Assembly: GCF_014199595.1 (NCBI RefSeq)
Contig: NZ_JACHNX010000016.1
Coordinates: forward strand, 1 to 64,000
Length of the DNA stretch: 64,000 nucleotides
Direction: 5' to 3'
DNA from: Sphingomonas yabuuchiae
Lineage (GTDB): Bacteria; Pseudomonadota; Alphaproteobacteria; Sphingomonadales; Sphingomonadaceae
Shown here one piece after another: positions 7,664 to 17,563 of the stretch. The notes under the pieces were generated by a model. That model saw only the letters and a program-made list of their open reading frames with translations. It was not told the DNA's origin and did not search any database. The position numbers and the translations under genes were made by a program. Position 1 is the stretch's first letter, and every line of letters begins with the position of its first letter.

Positions 7664-9796
7664 ATGAATGTCTTGAACGGTGCGGCCAGCCTGGCCGCCT
7701 TGCTGGTCTGTGCCCCCGCCATGGCGGCCACGACGGACCCCATCGGAGACATCCCTCCGCCTGCCGAGGACATCGTTGTGACCGGGCGGGCGCAGCATCT
7801 CTACCGCGTTGATACGACGACCGTCGGCAAGACGGCCGAAGACCCGCTGAATATTCCGCAGGCCCTTCAGGTCATCAACGAGGAGCTGTTCACCGATCAG
7901 GGCGCGCGCGACGCGACCGATATCTATCGCAACATCTCGGGCGTCAGCGCCTTCAGCTATGCGGGCATCACCTTTCGCGGCTTTCGGCAGGACCAGTCCT
8001 TCTATGACGGTCAGCGCGGCAATCCCTTTATCGGCTTTTCGGTGCCGCAATTGTTCACCGTCAGCCGGGTCGAAGTGCTGAAGGGACCGGCGGGCCTGTT
8101 CTTCGGCCCCGGTTCGCCCGGCGGCATCATCAACTACGTCTCGAAGACGCCCAGCGAGGTCAGTGCGCTACGCACGGTCGCCACGCTGGGCAATTACGGT
8201 CGCGCGGGCATCTCGTCCGAGGCGACGGGCAAGGTCGATGCGAACGACGTCGTCACCTATCGGCTCGGCGGCTTCTATGAGGCGATGACGCCCTTCCGCT
8301 ACAACACGAAGAACAGGTCGCTGATCGGCGATGGCGGCCTGTCCTTCCGCACCAACCAGGGCGGCAAGCTGACCGTGCAGGCCACGGTCTACGACAATTT
8401 CCTGCGCGGCAATCGGCTGCGCGGCGTGCCGGTCGACAATGACGGCAATTTCCTGAGCGATATCCGCTGGAACGCCAACGAACCCACCGACTTCCTCCAT
8501 TTGAAGTCGCAAGCCTATCAGGCACGTTACGTCACTGACATCGGTGACGCGATCACCTTCGACGCGGGCGCGCGCTACTTCAAGGCGACGGAAACGCAGC
8601 AATATCACGAGGCACGCGGTTTCGTGAGCGGCAGTTCCGACCTGATCGCGCGCGAGTTCCGCGACCAGATCCGCGACGTCGACGGTCTGTCCTTCATGGC
8701 CAACGCCACCGCCAAGGTGCCGCTGTTCGGCATGGTCCATAAATTCCAGGCGGGCGCCGACTGGTATGACGAGACCAGCATCCTCAACTCGCGCATCCTG
8801 CGTTCGGGCGTGACACCACTGAGCCTCAGCAAGCCGGTCTATACCATGACCGGTCGCGACGTGGCTCGCGCTGCCGCCCTGCCCTTCGAAACGTCGAATA
8901 CGCGTAGCCGACGTACGGGTGCCTATCTGCAAGACCAGATCACCGTCACCGACGCGCTGCTGCTGGTCGGTGGGGTCCGTTACGACCGATTTGACGACAC
9001 CGTGGCGACCAACCGTCGCCGCGGCGGGCCGCCCACAAACGACTCTTACAGCGATGGCCGCTTCACCTATCGCGCCGGGGCGATCGCCAAGCCGCGCAAG
9101 GACGTGTCGCTTTACGCCAGTTGGTCGGGCAGTTTCGAGCCGCAGAGCCCGGCCAGCCAGAATCCCGATGCGGGCGGCCCCTTCGCCCCGGTCACGGGCG
9201 GGCAGGTCGAAGGCGGCGTCAAGTCGGTGCTGATGGGCGGGCGGCTTCAGGCCAATGCGGCCGTCTATCGGATCGTCCGCCGCAACATGCTTCAGGTCGA
9301 CCCCAGCCTGGCCCCCATCAACGGGCAGGACCAGCTCCGCCCGATCGGCCAGGTGACGAGCAAGGGGTTCGAGATCGATCTGGCGACCGACATCACGCCC
9401 GACTGGGTGCTGATGGCCAATTACGGCTATAACGACACCCGGATCACCGGCACCGTTCCGGGCCAGTCGCTGACCAACGCGGTCGGCAACCGCTTCGCCA
9501 ATGCGCCGCAGCACCAGCTCGGCTTCTGGACCCGGTATCAGATCGCGCCGATCGGCACCGCCATCGGCTTTGGCGGCGAATATCTGTCGAGCCGGATCAG
9601 CCTCTCTGGCCAGGCGGTGCAGCCCTATACGATCTTCGATGCCTCGATCACCAAGTCGCTGGGCATCATGGAGCTGATGCTGCGCGTCGATAACCTGTTC
9701 GACAAGCGCTACGCTGCCTCCGGTTTCTCGCTGCAAAGCGGCAGCTTTCCGGGCGAACCACGGACCCTGCTGGCGGAATTGCGGTTTCGGTTCTGA
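7664..9796 (+). CDS. TonB-dependent siderophore-type receptor
   Basis: 710 residues. The signal peptide (about 1-22) is followed by a TonB-box-like EDIVVTG, a plug domain (about 45-155: IPQALQVINEELFTDQG, GITFRGFRQ, VEVLKGPAGLFFG, PGGIINYVSK) and a 22-strand barrel ending LRFRF. The plug features match the FpvA/FhuE siderophore-receptor group. It imports ferric siderophores or similar ligands across the outer membrane with TonB-ExbBD, which are not in this window. It stands alone between an alpha/beta hydrolase and a convergent MipA gene. Confidence 0.93.
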   Translation: MNVLNGAASLAALLVCAPAMAATTDPIGDIPPPAEDIVVTGRAQHLYRVDTTTVGKTAEDPLNIPQALQVINEELFTDQGARDATDIYRNISGVSAFSYAGITFRGFRQDQSFYDGQRGNPFIGFSVPQLFTVSRVEVLKGPAGLFFGPGSPGGIINYVSKTPSEVSALRTVATLGNYGRAGISSEATGKVDANDVVTYRLGGFYEAMTPFRYNTKNRSLIGDGGLSFRTNQGGKLTVQATVYDNFLRGNRLRGVPVDNDGNFLSDIRWNANEPTDFLHLKSQAYQARYVTDIGDAITFDAGARYFKATETQQYHEARGFVSGSSDLIAREFRDQIRDVDGLSFMANATAKVPLFGMVHKFQAGADWYDETSILNSRILRSGVTPLSLSKPVYTMTGRDVARAAALPFETSNTRSRRTGAYLQDQITVTDALLLVGGVRYDRFDDTVATNRRRGGPPTNDSYSDGRFTYRAGAIAKPRKDVSLYASWSGSFEPQSPASQNPDAGGPFAPVTGGQVEGGVKSVLMGGRLQANAAVYRIVRRNMLQVDPSLAPINGQDQLRPIGQVTSKGFEIDLATDITPDWVLMANYGYNDTRITGTVPGQSLTNAVGNRFANAPQHQLGFWTRYQIAPIGTAIGFGGEYLSSRISLSGQAVQPYTIFDASITKSLGIMELMLRVDNLFDKRYAASGFSLQSGSFPGEPRTLLAELRFRF

Positions 9797-9827
9797 TCGA
9801 GCTCCGGTCGGGTCGACCGATGGCCGA

Positions 9828-10682
9828 CTAGAAGCTGTAGGCGAGCCCCAGCGCCCCCAGCCATTGACCGCGAGACCCCGCCTCCGCGACGATCGGGCTG
9901 TTGCCGATACTGCCCGTCATCCTTCCGAAGGTGCCGAGCGCGACGAGTTGGACGCCGTGCAGAAGATTGCCGCGTACCGTGCGCACGCCGATCAGGCCGA
10001 TGGTCCAGTTCTTCAGCCCTCCTCTTGCATCATAGGCGGCAAGGCCGCTTCGGCTGCTGGCGGCGGGTGAGACGCTGTAATAGGTTCGTGCATAGCGATC
10101 TTCGGCAATGTCGGCCGATGCGGTGATCGCCACCGCCGCATGGAGCGATAGCGGCGTGAAATAGGTGACGCCGGGCTGCCAGAGCCCTGCGTCATGCACG
10201 CCGGTGACATCATGCCGATAAGAGACCGTGATGGTCAGCCTGTCATAGGGGCTGGTCAGCACGCCCGTCTTCTGAACACCTACATAGCCGCCCAGTTCGA
10301 CCGCGAGGCCCAAGGCCCCCAGCGCCCGGACGCGGGGATCGTGGGTACCGCCGACGGTGGCGCGGTTGAAATTGATCAGGGCGACTGGCCCCGCCTGCAC
10401 TTCCCAGACCGGCCCCGATCGGTCGCGGAGCAGGTTGAGGCTGGCCTGGTTACCGGCAACGACGAAGCTGTGGCCCTCGACCGATCCGATCGCGGCAGGC
10501 GCGACGACCGGGCTGTAATGGTTCGCGCCCTCATAATCGGGAACGACCGCCAGCCCCGCACCGACCGCGACGATGTCACGGTCGAGAGGATCGGTATCCT
10601 GGTGGGACTGGGCCATGGCGTGCGCGGGAAACAGGCTCGCGACCGACCATGCCATGGCGGCGGCCATATGGCGTTTCAACAT
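9828..10682 (-). CDS. MipA/OmpV family outer-membrane protein
   Basis: 284 residues from the ATG at 10682. The signal peptide ends near AHAMAQ. A small barrel follows with the family's early VGAGLAVVPDYEGA(N)HY segment and a final aromatic strand (LGALGLAYSF). The reading frame stays open far upstream of 10682, but that part overlaps the outer-membrane efflux gene and has no coding character. MipA family proteins are peptidoglycan-machinery scaffolds or outer-membrane sensors. It lies 17 bases downstream of the efflux operon on the same strand and probably belongs to it. Confidence 0.85.
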   Translation of the reverse strand: MLKRHMAAAMAWSVASLFPAHAMAQSHQDTDPLDRDIVAVGAGLAVVPDYEGANHYSPVVAPAAIGSVEGHSFVVAGNQASLNLLRDRSGPVWEVQAGPVALINFNRATVGGTHDPRVRALGALGLAVELGGYVGVQKTGVLTSPYDRLTITVSYRHDVTGVHDAGLWQPGVTYFTPLSLHAAVAITASADIAEDRYARTYYSVSPAASSRSGLAAYDARGGLKNWTIGLIGVRTVRGNLLHGVQLVALGTFGRMTGSIGNSPIVAEAGSRGQWLGALGLAYSF

Positions 10683-10699
10683 AGGATCGTCCTTTTCGA

Positions 10700-12124
10700 T
10701 CAGCCGCCCAGGGCGACGTACAGCTGGATACGGGCCAGCGCGCCCGCGATGGTCTGGCGCAGAAGCGCCCGTTCGGCGGCGACCTGCGCGGCCTGTGCCT
10801 CGATCAGCGGAGTCGCGGCGATATCGCCGCGCCGATACCGGGCATCGATCGCCGTTACCGTCTGCATCCGGGCAAGACTGCCCGCCTTTGCCAGGGCGCG
10901 CCGTTGGTCGAGCGCACGGATGTTGGTCAGCGCATCGTCCACCTCGCGCCAGGCGTCCCGCACCGTCTTTTGATAGGCGAGCGCGGCGCTCCGCTCTTCC
11001 GAGCGGCGAAGCGACAATTGGCGTTGCAGTCGCCCACCCGCAAAGATCGGAATGGACAGCACCGGACCGGCACTGGTGGTGCGTGCATCCCAACCGAAAT
11101 CGGCCAGGTTCAGGACGTCGATGCCAAACAGGCCGGACAGGTTGAGGCTGGGATAGAAGTCCGCCTGCGCCGCCCCGATTGCCGCGGTGGCGGCATGAAG
11201 CGCGGCTTCGGCGGCCAGAATATCCGGGCGTCGCCGGGCGAGATCGCTGGGCAGACCCGGCGCGGGTTCGGCCAGTAAGGGCATGGCGGGTCGCTCGGCG
11301 GCCTCGATCGGCGGCGTATCGGGATTGCCGCCCACCAGCACCGCCAGCGCATGGGCGGCATTGGCGATATCGGCGTCGAGCATAAGCAGCGCATCCTGTC
11401 GCGCCCGCTGCTCCTGTTCCACCGCGCGGACATCGATGCCCGTGGCCAGCCCGCGCACCTGGAGCGCGGCGGCGATGGCGAGCGTGCGTTGGCCCAGGGC
11501 CTGGTCCCGAAGGGCAAGGCGGCGTTCCTCGACCAGCCCGCGCCATTGCCAATAGGTCTGTGCGACCGCCGCCTCGACCGACAAGCGCGCGCCCCGCGTG
11601 GCGGCCTCCGCCTGCGCGATCCCGGCGGTGGCCGCCTCGGTCTCGCGCCGGTTCTTGCCCCACAGGTCGATCGCCCAGCTCATGCTGATGTCGCTCTGGT
11701 AGAGATCGAACGCATAGGCCTTGGGAATGGCGGCGTCGGCGGCCTCCGGTGACTGGCCCAACAGGGGTGCAAGCACGCCGGCCAGCCCGGCGGTACTGAT
11801 GCGGTTGCGGCTATAGCCGAGCTGCCCGCCGACCTGCGGCAGGCTGTCGGCGTGCCTGGCGTCGCGGGCGATCCGGGCCGCGACCAGCCGCTCCTCGGCG
11901 ATACGTAGATCGAGATTGGCCGCCAGCGCCTGGGCTTCCAGCCGGTCGAGCACCGGATCGCCGAAGCCGCGCCACCAGTCCTGGTTCGGTGGAGCCGACG
12001 CCTGGGCACTGCCCGGCCACCGCGCAGGCAGGTCGGCGACGGGCGGATGAAAATCCGGACCGACCGTACAGCCGCCCAGCAGCAGCGCCAGCAAGCCCGC
12101 GCCGACGATATGACGATCAATCAT
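10700..12124 (-). CDS. RND efflux outer-membrane factor, NodT family (system 1)
   Basis: 474 residues. A lipoprotein signal ends in the lipobox LLGGC (Cys about residue 19). Two repeated OEP domains follow, each with the long alpha-helical barrel segments; RRPDILAAEAALHAATAAIGAA is the typical conserved stretch. It forms the TolC-like exit duct of the tripartite pump. The start overlaps the 3' end of the pump gene by 8 bases, so it is in the same operon as the pump and adaptor genes upstream on the minus strand. Confidence 0.92.
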   Translation of the reverse strand: MIDRHIVGAGLLALLLGGCTVGPDFHPPVADLPARWPGSAQASAPPNQDWWRGFGDPVLDRLEAQALAANLDLRIAEERLVAARIARDARHADSLPQVGGQLGYSRNRISTAGLAGVLAPLLGQSPEAADAAIPKAYAFDLYQSDISMSWAIDLWGKNRRETEAATAGIAQAEAATRGARLSVEAAVAQTYWQWRGLVEERRLALRDQALGQRTLAIAAALQVRGLATGIDVRAVEQEQRARQDALLMLDADIANAAHALAVLVGGNPDTPPIEAAERPAMPLLAEPAPGLPSDLARRRPDILAAEAALHAATAAIGAAQADFYPSLNLSGLFGIDVLNLADFGWDARTTSAGPVLSIPIFAGGRLQRQLSLRRSEERSAALAYQKTVRDAWREVDDALTNIRALDQRRALAKAGSLARMQTVTAIDARYRRGDIAATPLIEAQAAQVAAERALLRQTIAGALARIQLYVALGG

Positions 12125-15100
12125 GCGCGGTCTCCTTGGCGGCGTCCTCGCGCCCGAACAGCAACAGATAGAAGGCGGGCAGTGCGACCAGCGTCAGGAT
12201 GGTCGCGCCGATCAGGCCGCCGATCATCACGATCGCCATCGGTCCCCAGAAGATGTTGAAGCACAGGGGGATGAAGGCGAGCACTGCGGCCAGTGCGGTC
12301 AACACCACCGGGCGGGCGCGGCCGACCGTCGCTTCCGTGACGGCGGCACGTACCGCCATCCCCTCGGCCCGGTGCGCCTCGACCTGGTCGACGAGGATGA
12401 TGGTGTTGCGCATGATCATCCCCGCCAGCGCGATCAGCCCCAACAGCGCGACGAAACCGAACGGCGCGCCGGTCAGCAGCAGCGCCGTCACCGCACCGAT
12501 GACACCCAGCGGCGCGGTTGCCAGCACGAGCAATGTTCGGGACAGGCTCTGCAACTGAATCATCAGCAGCACGAGCATGATCCCGATCGTCACCGGCAAC
12601 AGGTGATAGATCGCCCGGTTGGCATCGGCCGACAATTCGCCATCGCCGCCATCCTCCACGCCATATCCGGGCGGCAGCGCGGCGCGGATCGCATCGATGC
12701 GGGGCGCGGCGGCATCGACGATCTCGGACGCCTGGACGTCGCCGATCATGTCGGCCTGCACCGTCATGGTCCGTGCGGCATTGCGCGTCCAGACGATCGG
12801 CTGCTCGGTAGCTGGCGACAATGTGGCCACCTCGCCCAGCGGCACCATGCCGTGTGGCGTCGAGACGGGCATGTCGATCAGGCCGCCCAGATCGTGGCGA
12901 TCCTCGGCCCGTCCGCGCACGATGATGCCGATCTGCTTCGTCCCGCGCAGGACCGCGCCACCGGGCGCACCCGACAGGGTGGCGGCCAGATCGCTCGCCA
13001 CCTGTGCCCGGTCCACCCCCAGGGCCGCCGCCCGCGCCGGATCGATCCGGTAGCGCGCGACGGGCGCGGCAATGCCCCAGTTGATCTGCACCGCCGTCGT
13101 CGCTGGAATGCCGCGCAGCACGGCGGCGATCCGCTCCGCGATCGCGCGCAGGCGCGCCGGATCCTTCCCCGTCACCCGATATTGCACCGGCGAGCCCAGG
13201 CTAGGCCCCAGCGACAGGCGACGCACATGCAGGCTGGCGCCCGGAATGCCGGGCATGTGCTCCAGCTTTTCGATCAGGGCGTCACGCGCCGCCAGATCGC
13301 GGGTCACCAGCATCACCGTGGCGGTCGCCGAATTGGGCAAGGCCGGACCATAGGGCAGGTAGAAGCGCGGCGCGCCGCGACCGACAAAGCTGTCCATGCT
13401 GCGGATGCGCGGATCGCCGTGCAGCAGGCGTTCGAGCCGCTTCGCCGCGGCTGCGGTCGCCTCGATCGAGCTGCCCGGTCGCATGGCGAGGTCGACCATC
13501 ACCTCGGGCCGGTCGGAATAGGGAAAGAATTGCTGCCGCACGAGGGTCGCGCCCAGCAGGCCCGCCGCCAGCAGCGTGATCGTAATGCCGACGACCAGCC
13601 AGGCCCGGTCCAGCGCCCAGTCGATGGCGGTGCGAAGCTGCCGGTAGAGCCGGGACGGCCCGGCGTCATGGCCATGGCTCCGCGCCATGTCCGGCAACAG
13701 CTTGACGCCCAGGAACGGGGTGAAGACCACCGCGACGATCCAGCTGACCAGCAGCGCCGATCCCGTCACCCAGAAAATCCCGCCCGCATATTCGCTGGTC
13801 GTCGACTGGGCGAGACCGACCGGCAGGAACCCGACGACGGTAATCAACGTGCCGGTCAGCATGGGAAATGCGGTGTGCGTCCAGGCATAGGCCGCGGCCT
13901 CATGCCGGTCGACGCCCTGCTCCATCTGGACCACCATCGCCTCGACGCTGATGATCGCATCGTCGACCAGCAAGCCCAGCGACAGGATCAGCGCACCGAG
14001 TGAAATCCGCTCCAGCCCGATCCCCGCCACCCCCATATACAGCGCGACGATGGCCAGGGTCAGCGGCACCGACAGCGCGACGACGATCCCGGTCCGCCAG
14101 CCGAGCGTGACGAAGGCGACGACGAGCACCACGGTCAGCGCGCAGAAGAACTTGACGAGGAAGGTGTTCACCGCCTCGCGGATATTGGCGCTCTGATCCT
14201 CGATCTGGGTCAGATGCGCACCGGCGGGCAATGTGCGCCGCACCTGGTCGGCCGCCGCGCGGATCGCCTCGCCGAAGCCCAGCCCGTCCGCGCCCGGCCG
14301 CATCGACACCGCGAGGATGACCGCCGACCGGCCGTCATGCCGCACCACGGCCTCGGGCGGATCGGCATAACCACGCGCGACCGTCGCCACGTCGCCCAGT
14401 CGGACCACACCCGCCGACGTGGGAATCGACGCGCCTTCCAGATCGCGAACCTCATCGACCTCACCGTCCAGCCGGACGGGTGTCTGCATCGCGGCCCGTA
14501 CCCCACCCGCCGGACCGATGGCCTGACGCTGTGCCAATGCCTGGGCGAGACGACCGGCCGACAGGCCCATGCTGGCCAACCGCCGGGGATCGACATCGAC
14601 GAACAGGCGCTGGGGCAATTCGCCGATGATCTCGGCCTTGCCCGCGCCGGGCACGCGCAACATGGCGTCGCGCGCCTGCTCCGCCAACTGGACCAGCCGG
14701 GCATTGTCCGCGCCGGTCAGGGCGAAGACGTAACCATAGACATCGGCATTGTCCTCGCTCGCCGCCAGCGACGCACCGCTAGGCAGCGCGGGCGCGATGT
14801 CCGTCAGCTTGCGCCGGACCTGCTGCCACACATCCTTGACCTCACCGGGGGGTGCGGCATCCTTCAGCTCGACGGTGATGACGCAGGCGCCCTCCAGGCA
14901 ATAGGTCTGGAGATAGTCGAGATGGTCGATGCCGCGCAGCGTGCGTTCGACCGGATCGGCGATCTGGGCCTGCATCTGCGCTGGACTGGCCCCGTCCCAA
15001 CGAGCGGAGACGATCATCTCCTTCAGGGTGAAGCCGGGGTCCTCGTTGCGCCCCAGCGCCAGGAACTGCGCCGCCCCCGCGACGAAAAGCAGGGCGATCA

Positions 15101-15158
15101 GGAAACCGACCAGCGCGGGGTGACGGATGGCCCATCGGGACAGGTTGAAGCGGTCCAT
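12117..15158 (-). CDS. RND efflux pump, inner-membrane permease (system 1)
   Basis: 1013 residues with the AcrB-like duplicated fold: 12 transmembrane helices and two large periplasmic loops. The N terminus is a helix with LSRWAIRHPALVGFL. The TM4 proton-relay Asp pair is in LLVDDAIISVEAM. At the TM10 position where AcrB has Lys (AKN), this protein reads MRNTIILVD, so Arg replaces the relay Lys. The smaller size and this variation separate it from the HAE1 pump at 20036. It sits 3 bases after the adaptor gene. Substrates are unknown. Confidence 0.93.
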   Translation of the reverse strand: MDRFNLSRWAIRHPALVGFLIALLFVAGAAQFLALGRNEDPGFTLKEMIVSARWDGASPAQMQAQIADPVERTLRGIDHLDYLQTYCLEGACVITVELKDAAPPGEVKDVWQQVRRKLTDIAPALPSGASLAASEDNADVYGYVFALTGADNARLVQLAEQARDAMLRVPGAGKAEIIGELPQRLFVDVDPRRLASMGLSAGRLAQALAQRQAIGPAGGVRAAMQTPVRLDGEVDEVRDLEGASIPTSAGVVRLGDVATVARGYADPPEAVVRHDGRSAVILAVSMRPGADGLGFGEAIRAAADQVRRTLPAGAHLTQIEDQSANIREAVNTFLVKFFCALTVVLVVAFVTLGWRTGIVVALSVPLTLAIVALYMGVAGIGLERISLGALILSLGLLVDDAIISVEAMVVQMEQGVDRHEAAAYAWTHTAFPMLTGTLITVVGFLPVGLAQSTTSEYAGGIFWVTGSALLVSWIVAVVFTPFLGVKLLPDMARSHGHDAGPSRLYRQLRTAIDWALDRAWLVVGITITLLAAGLLGATLVRQQFFPYSDRPEVMVDLAMRPGSSIEATAAAAKRLERLLHGDPRIRSMDSFVGRGAPRFYLPYGPALPNSATATVMLVTRDLAARDALIEKLEHMPGIPGASLHVRRLSLGPSLGSPVQYRVTGKDPARLRAIAERIAAVLRGIPATTAVQINWGIAAPVARYRIDPARAAALGVDRAQVASDLAATLSGAPGGAVLRGTKQIGIIVRGRAEDRHDLGGLIDMPVSTPHGMVPLGEVATLSPATEQPIVWTRNAARTMTVQADMIGDVQASEIVDAAAPRIDAIRAALPPGYGVEDGGDGELSADANRAIYHLLPVTIGIMLVLLMIQLQSLSRTLLVLATAPLGVIGAVTALLLTGAPFGFVALLGLIALAGMIMRNTIILVDQVEAHRAEGMAVRAAVTEATVGRARPVVLTALAAVLAFIPLCFNIFWGPMAIVMIGGLIGATILTLVALPAFYLLLFGREDAAKETAHD

Positions 15159-15161
15159 GGA

Positions 15162-16286
15162 TCAATGGAATCCCGGCTCGATACCGGCATCGACGACACT
15201 CTGCCCATCGACCAGCGTGTCGGCGGCGGTGGCGACGATCGACTGGCCGTCGCGCAAACCCGTGACCAGCGCATCCTGCCCGAGCCATGTGGCGATCCGC
15301 ACCGGCTGGCGCCGGATGCGGCTGTCGGCCCGAAGCGTCCAGACATAAGGTCGGTCGCCCCGTTCCGCGATGGCGGACAGGGGAACGCGGATGGCCTGGT
15401 CCGGCATGGCCGTGCGCAGCGTGAGCGTGACCATGCTGTTATAGGGCGGCGGCGATCCCGTTCCGTTCAAAACGAAACGGGCATTGCGCAGGTGCAAGCC
15501 CGGGTCCCCTTCCGGCGAGACGAGGCGCAGCCGGGCGGTGAGCGCCGTGCCCCGGTCGGACATACGGACATCGGCCAGCATGCCCGACGGCAGGGAAAGA
15601 GCGGCCGGTGCGTGGATTTCGACCTCGGGCGGGCCGCTCGCCAGCTTCAGCACGGGGCCACCCGCATCGATGACGCTGCCCGGTTCGGCCAGCCTTGCGG
15701 TGACGATCCCGTCCTGCGGCGCGACCAGCACGGCGTCGGACAGCATGTCGCGACTGCGCCGGACCGCAGCGGCGGCGGCGGCGACCTTGGCCTCGGCGGC
15801 ACGGGCCGTCAGCGCCCGCTGGCGGACCTCGGCACTCGACAACGCGCCGACCCCATCCAGCCCGCGCGAACGGTCAGCCGCATCTTGCGCCGCCCGTGCG
15901 TCGGCCCTTGCGGCGGCCAGCTCGGCCTCGGCCTGTGCCGCCCCGGCATTGGCCTCTGCCTTGCCCAGGCGACCCAGCACCTGTCCGGCGCGCACCATGT
16001 CGCCGACCTGGGCGGTCAGCGTCAGCAAACGTCCGGGCCGTTTGAACGCCAGCATCGTCTCGCGATAGGGCCGCACGACGCCGCTGAACTGGCGGAGCGT
16101 GCCGCCTGCGGCGTGGACGGGGACGATATCGACGATCGCCACGTTGCGATCGGGCTGACGCGGCGGCGGCGACGAGCAGGCGGTCAGGGTCATGCCCAGC
16201 GCGGACACGGGCGACAGGATAGCAAAGAGGTGACGGCGGCGAGGAAACGGCATGACGGCCCCCAGAAATCGGAATGGGCGCGCCAT
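15162..16286 (-). CDS. RND efflux periplasmic adaptor (system 1)
   Basis: 374 residues as read from 16286; an internal ATG at residue 12 gives a more standard lipoprotein signal ending in LTACSS. Order of domains: lipoyl/barrel-sandwich half (PGRLLTLTAQVGDMVRAGQVLG), alpha-helical hairpin (about 95-160, Ala-rich), second lipoyl half (VLVAPQDGIVTARLAEPGSV), then beta-barrel and membrane-proximal domains. It links the pump to the outer-membrane factor. First gene of the operon 16286 to 9828. Confidence 0.9.
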   Translation of the reverse strand: MARPFRFLGAVMPFPRRRHLFAILSPVSALGMTLTACSSPPPRQPDRNVAIVDIVPVHAAGGTLRQFSGVVRPYRETMLAFKRPGRLLTLTAQVGDMVRAGQVLGRLGKAEANAGAAQAEAELAAARADARAAQDAADRSRGLDGVGALSSAEVRQRALTARAAEAKVAAAAAAVRRSRDMLSDAVLVAPQDGIVTARLAEPGSVIDAGGPVLKLASGPPEVEIHAPAALSLPSGMLADVRMSDRGTALTARLRLVSPEGDPGLHLRNARFVLNGTGSPPPYNSMVTLTLRTAMPDQAIRVPLSAIAERGDRPYVWTLRADSRIRRQPVRIATWLGQDALVTGLRDGQSIVATAADTLVDGQSVVDAGIEPGFH

Positions 16287-16330
16287 GGGGGGTGATGCGC
16301 CCCGCGCCTCCCCTATTTCCGATTTCGACC

Positions 16331-16350
16331 GATCGATTTCGGAATCGATC
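16331..16350. promoter_or_regulatory. Inverted repeat upstream of efflux system 1
   Basis: Perfect 8-bp arms (GATCGATT, 16331-16338, and AATCGATC, 16343-16350) with a 4-base centre lie between the AraC regulator's stop codon and the adaptor start, about 45 bases upstream of the adaptor. It could be an operator for the efflux operon. No T tract follows, so it is not an obvious terminator. Confidence 0.4.
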
Positions 16351-17410
16351 AGTCCATGGGGGGCGAAATCTCCAGATGGCGGCGGCGATAGGCGCTGGGC
16401 GTCTCGCCCTGCCGCGCCTTGAAGCTACGGTTGAAGACCGCCAGGCTGCCGAAGCCCGCATCCATCGCGATGGTCAGGATCGGCACCTGGGCCTGTTCGG
16501 GATCGGCGAGCGCGGCGCAGACCTCGGCCACGCGCAGGCCGTTCAGATAGTCGCTGATATTGCGATGCCCGAAGCGGCCGTTGACCAGCCGACGCACACG
16601 ATATTCCGGCACGCCCAGCCGCATGGCGATCGCACCGATGGTCAGCTCCGGGTCGCGATACAGGCGCTCCTGCGTCATCGCCACGTCCAGGGCGCTGGCA
16701 AGCGGCTCGTCCGCATCGGGCATCGGGGCGGGATCGACGACCGCCGCCGGGGACGGTACGCCGACAGGCGGGGCGGATGCGAACATCTCCCGATGCCTCA
16801 GCCCGAATAGCAGCAACGCCAGGCCGAATGTCCCCATCAACATGCCGATCGTGCCGACGATACCGGCCAGCACAAAGCCGCCAAAGGCCCGCCCGACGAT
16901 CTCCGCGCCGATCGTCCAGAGCACGACGATGGTGACGATGACGACAAAGGCCACCCGCGCCCGACGCCGCGCCTCGATCAGATCGCTGGCCCGGTTCGAC
17001 CAGGCATGGCGCAGCGCATCGACGGTAAGCGCGATGCCCGCGACATAGAGCAGCCCGTCCAGCGCATGAAGCGGCGCGTGCGTCCCGCGCTCGCCGCCGA
17101 TCACGGTCGCACTCAGACCGAGATAGCCCATCGCCAGGGCCAGTTCGGCGAGCCCAGGCCGGAAATCGTCATCGAACCAGGAGCGGGCGAACAGCCAGAA
17201 GAGCGGCAGGCTGGCCGATCCGCCGACCTGTAGCAACGTGGCGAGCCCGGCTCGGTCCTGCACGAAAGGCAGTCCCGCCACCTCCGCCAGCAGCGCGGCA
17301 AAGGCCAGGGCCGCGCCATAACGACCAGCACGGCTGGGCGCCTCGCTGAGGAAAAGCGCGATTGCCAGAGCCAGCAAGGTCGCAATGCCACCGTGCAACG
17401 AGGCTTCCAT
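16349..17410 (-). CDS. AraC-family regulator with membrane-embedded N-terminal half
   Basis: 353 residues from the ATG at 17410; the longer frame to 17539 lacks a convincing start. About seven hydrophobic helices fill residues 1-210 (for example GIATLLALAIALFL, VVIVTIVVLWTIGAEIVG). A C-terminal AraC helix-turn-helix pair occupies about 250-345 (RVRRLVNGRFGHRNISDYLNGLRV, VPILTIAMDAGFGSLAVFNRSFKARQGETPSAYRR). Membrane-anchored AraC proteins of this type often control nearby transport genes. It lies just upstream of efflux system 1 on the same strand, so regulation of that operon is likely. Confidence 0.85.
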   Translation of the reverse strand: MEASLHGGIATLLALAIALFLSEAPSRAGRYGAALAFAALLAEVAGLPFVQDRAGLATLLQVGGSASLPLFWLFARSWFDDDFRPGLAELALAMGYLGLSATVIGGERGTHAPLHALDGLLYVAGIALTVDALRHAWSNRASDLIEARRRARVAFVVIVTIVVLWTIGAEIVGRAFGGFVLAGIVGTIGMLMGTFGLALLLFGLRHREMFASAPPVGVPSPAAVVDPAPMPDADEPLASALDVAMTQERLYRDPELTIGAIAMRLGVPEYRVRRLVNGRFGHRNISDYLNGLRVAEVCAALADPEQAQVPILTIAMDAGFGSLAVFNRSFKARQGETPSAYRRRHLEISPPMD

Positions 17411-17563
17411 GAAGGGCAAGCGGTTCTCTCTTGGCCAGCGGTGATCGAGAGCCGAAAATGCAATCGGCGGGGCTGCTAGAAAACCGGAATTCCATGGTGT
17501 CAATGGGGGCTGCACCTGCCAAGCGCAGGGCCAAGCCAACGAGCCTGCCGCCGCTATCTGCGT

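Noticed and set aside
8168..9736. 522-codon minus-strand open frame
   Set aside because: Antisense to the TonB-dependent receptor, no domain recognised.
10683..11663. Upstream part of the long frame containing MipA
   Set aside because: It overlaps the NodT-type gene in a different frame and is Arg/Gly-rich; the signal peptide begins at the ATG at 10682.
12123..16295. Two long plus-strand open frames (12123-14003 and 14214-16295)
   Set aside because: They lie antisense to the RND pump and adaptor genes, have His/Arg/Gln-rich low-complexity translations and no start signals.
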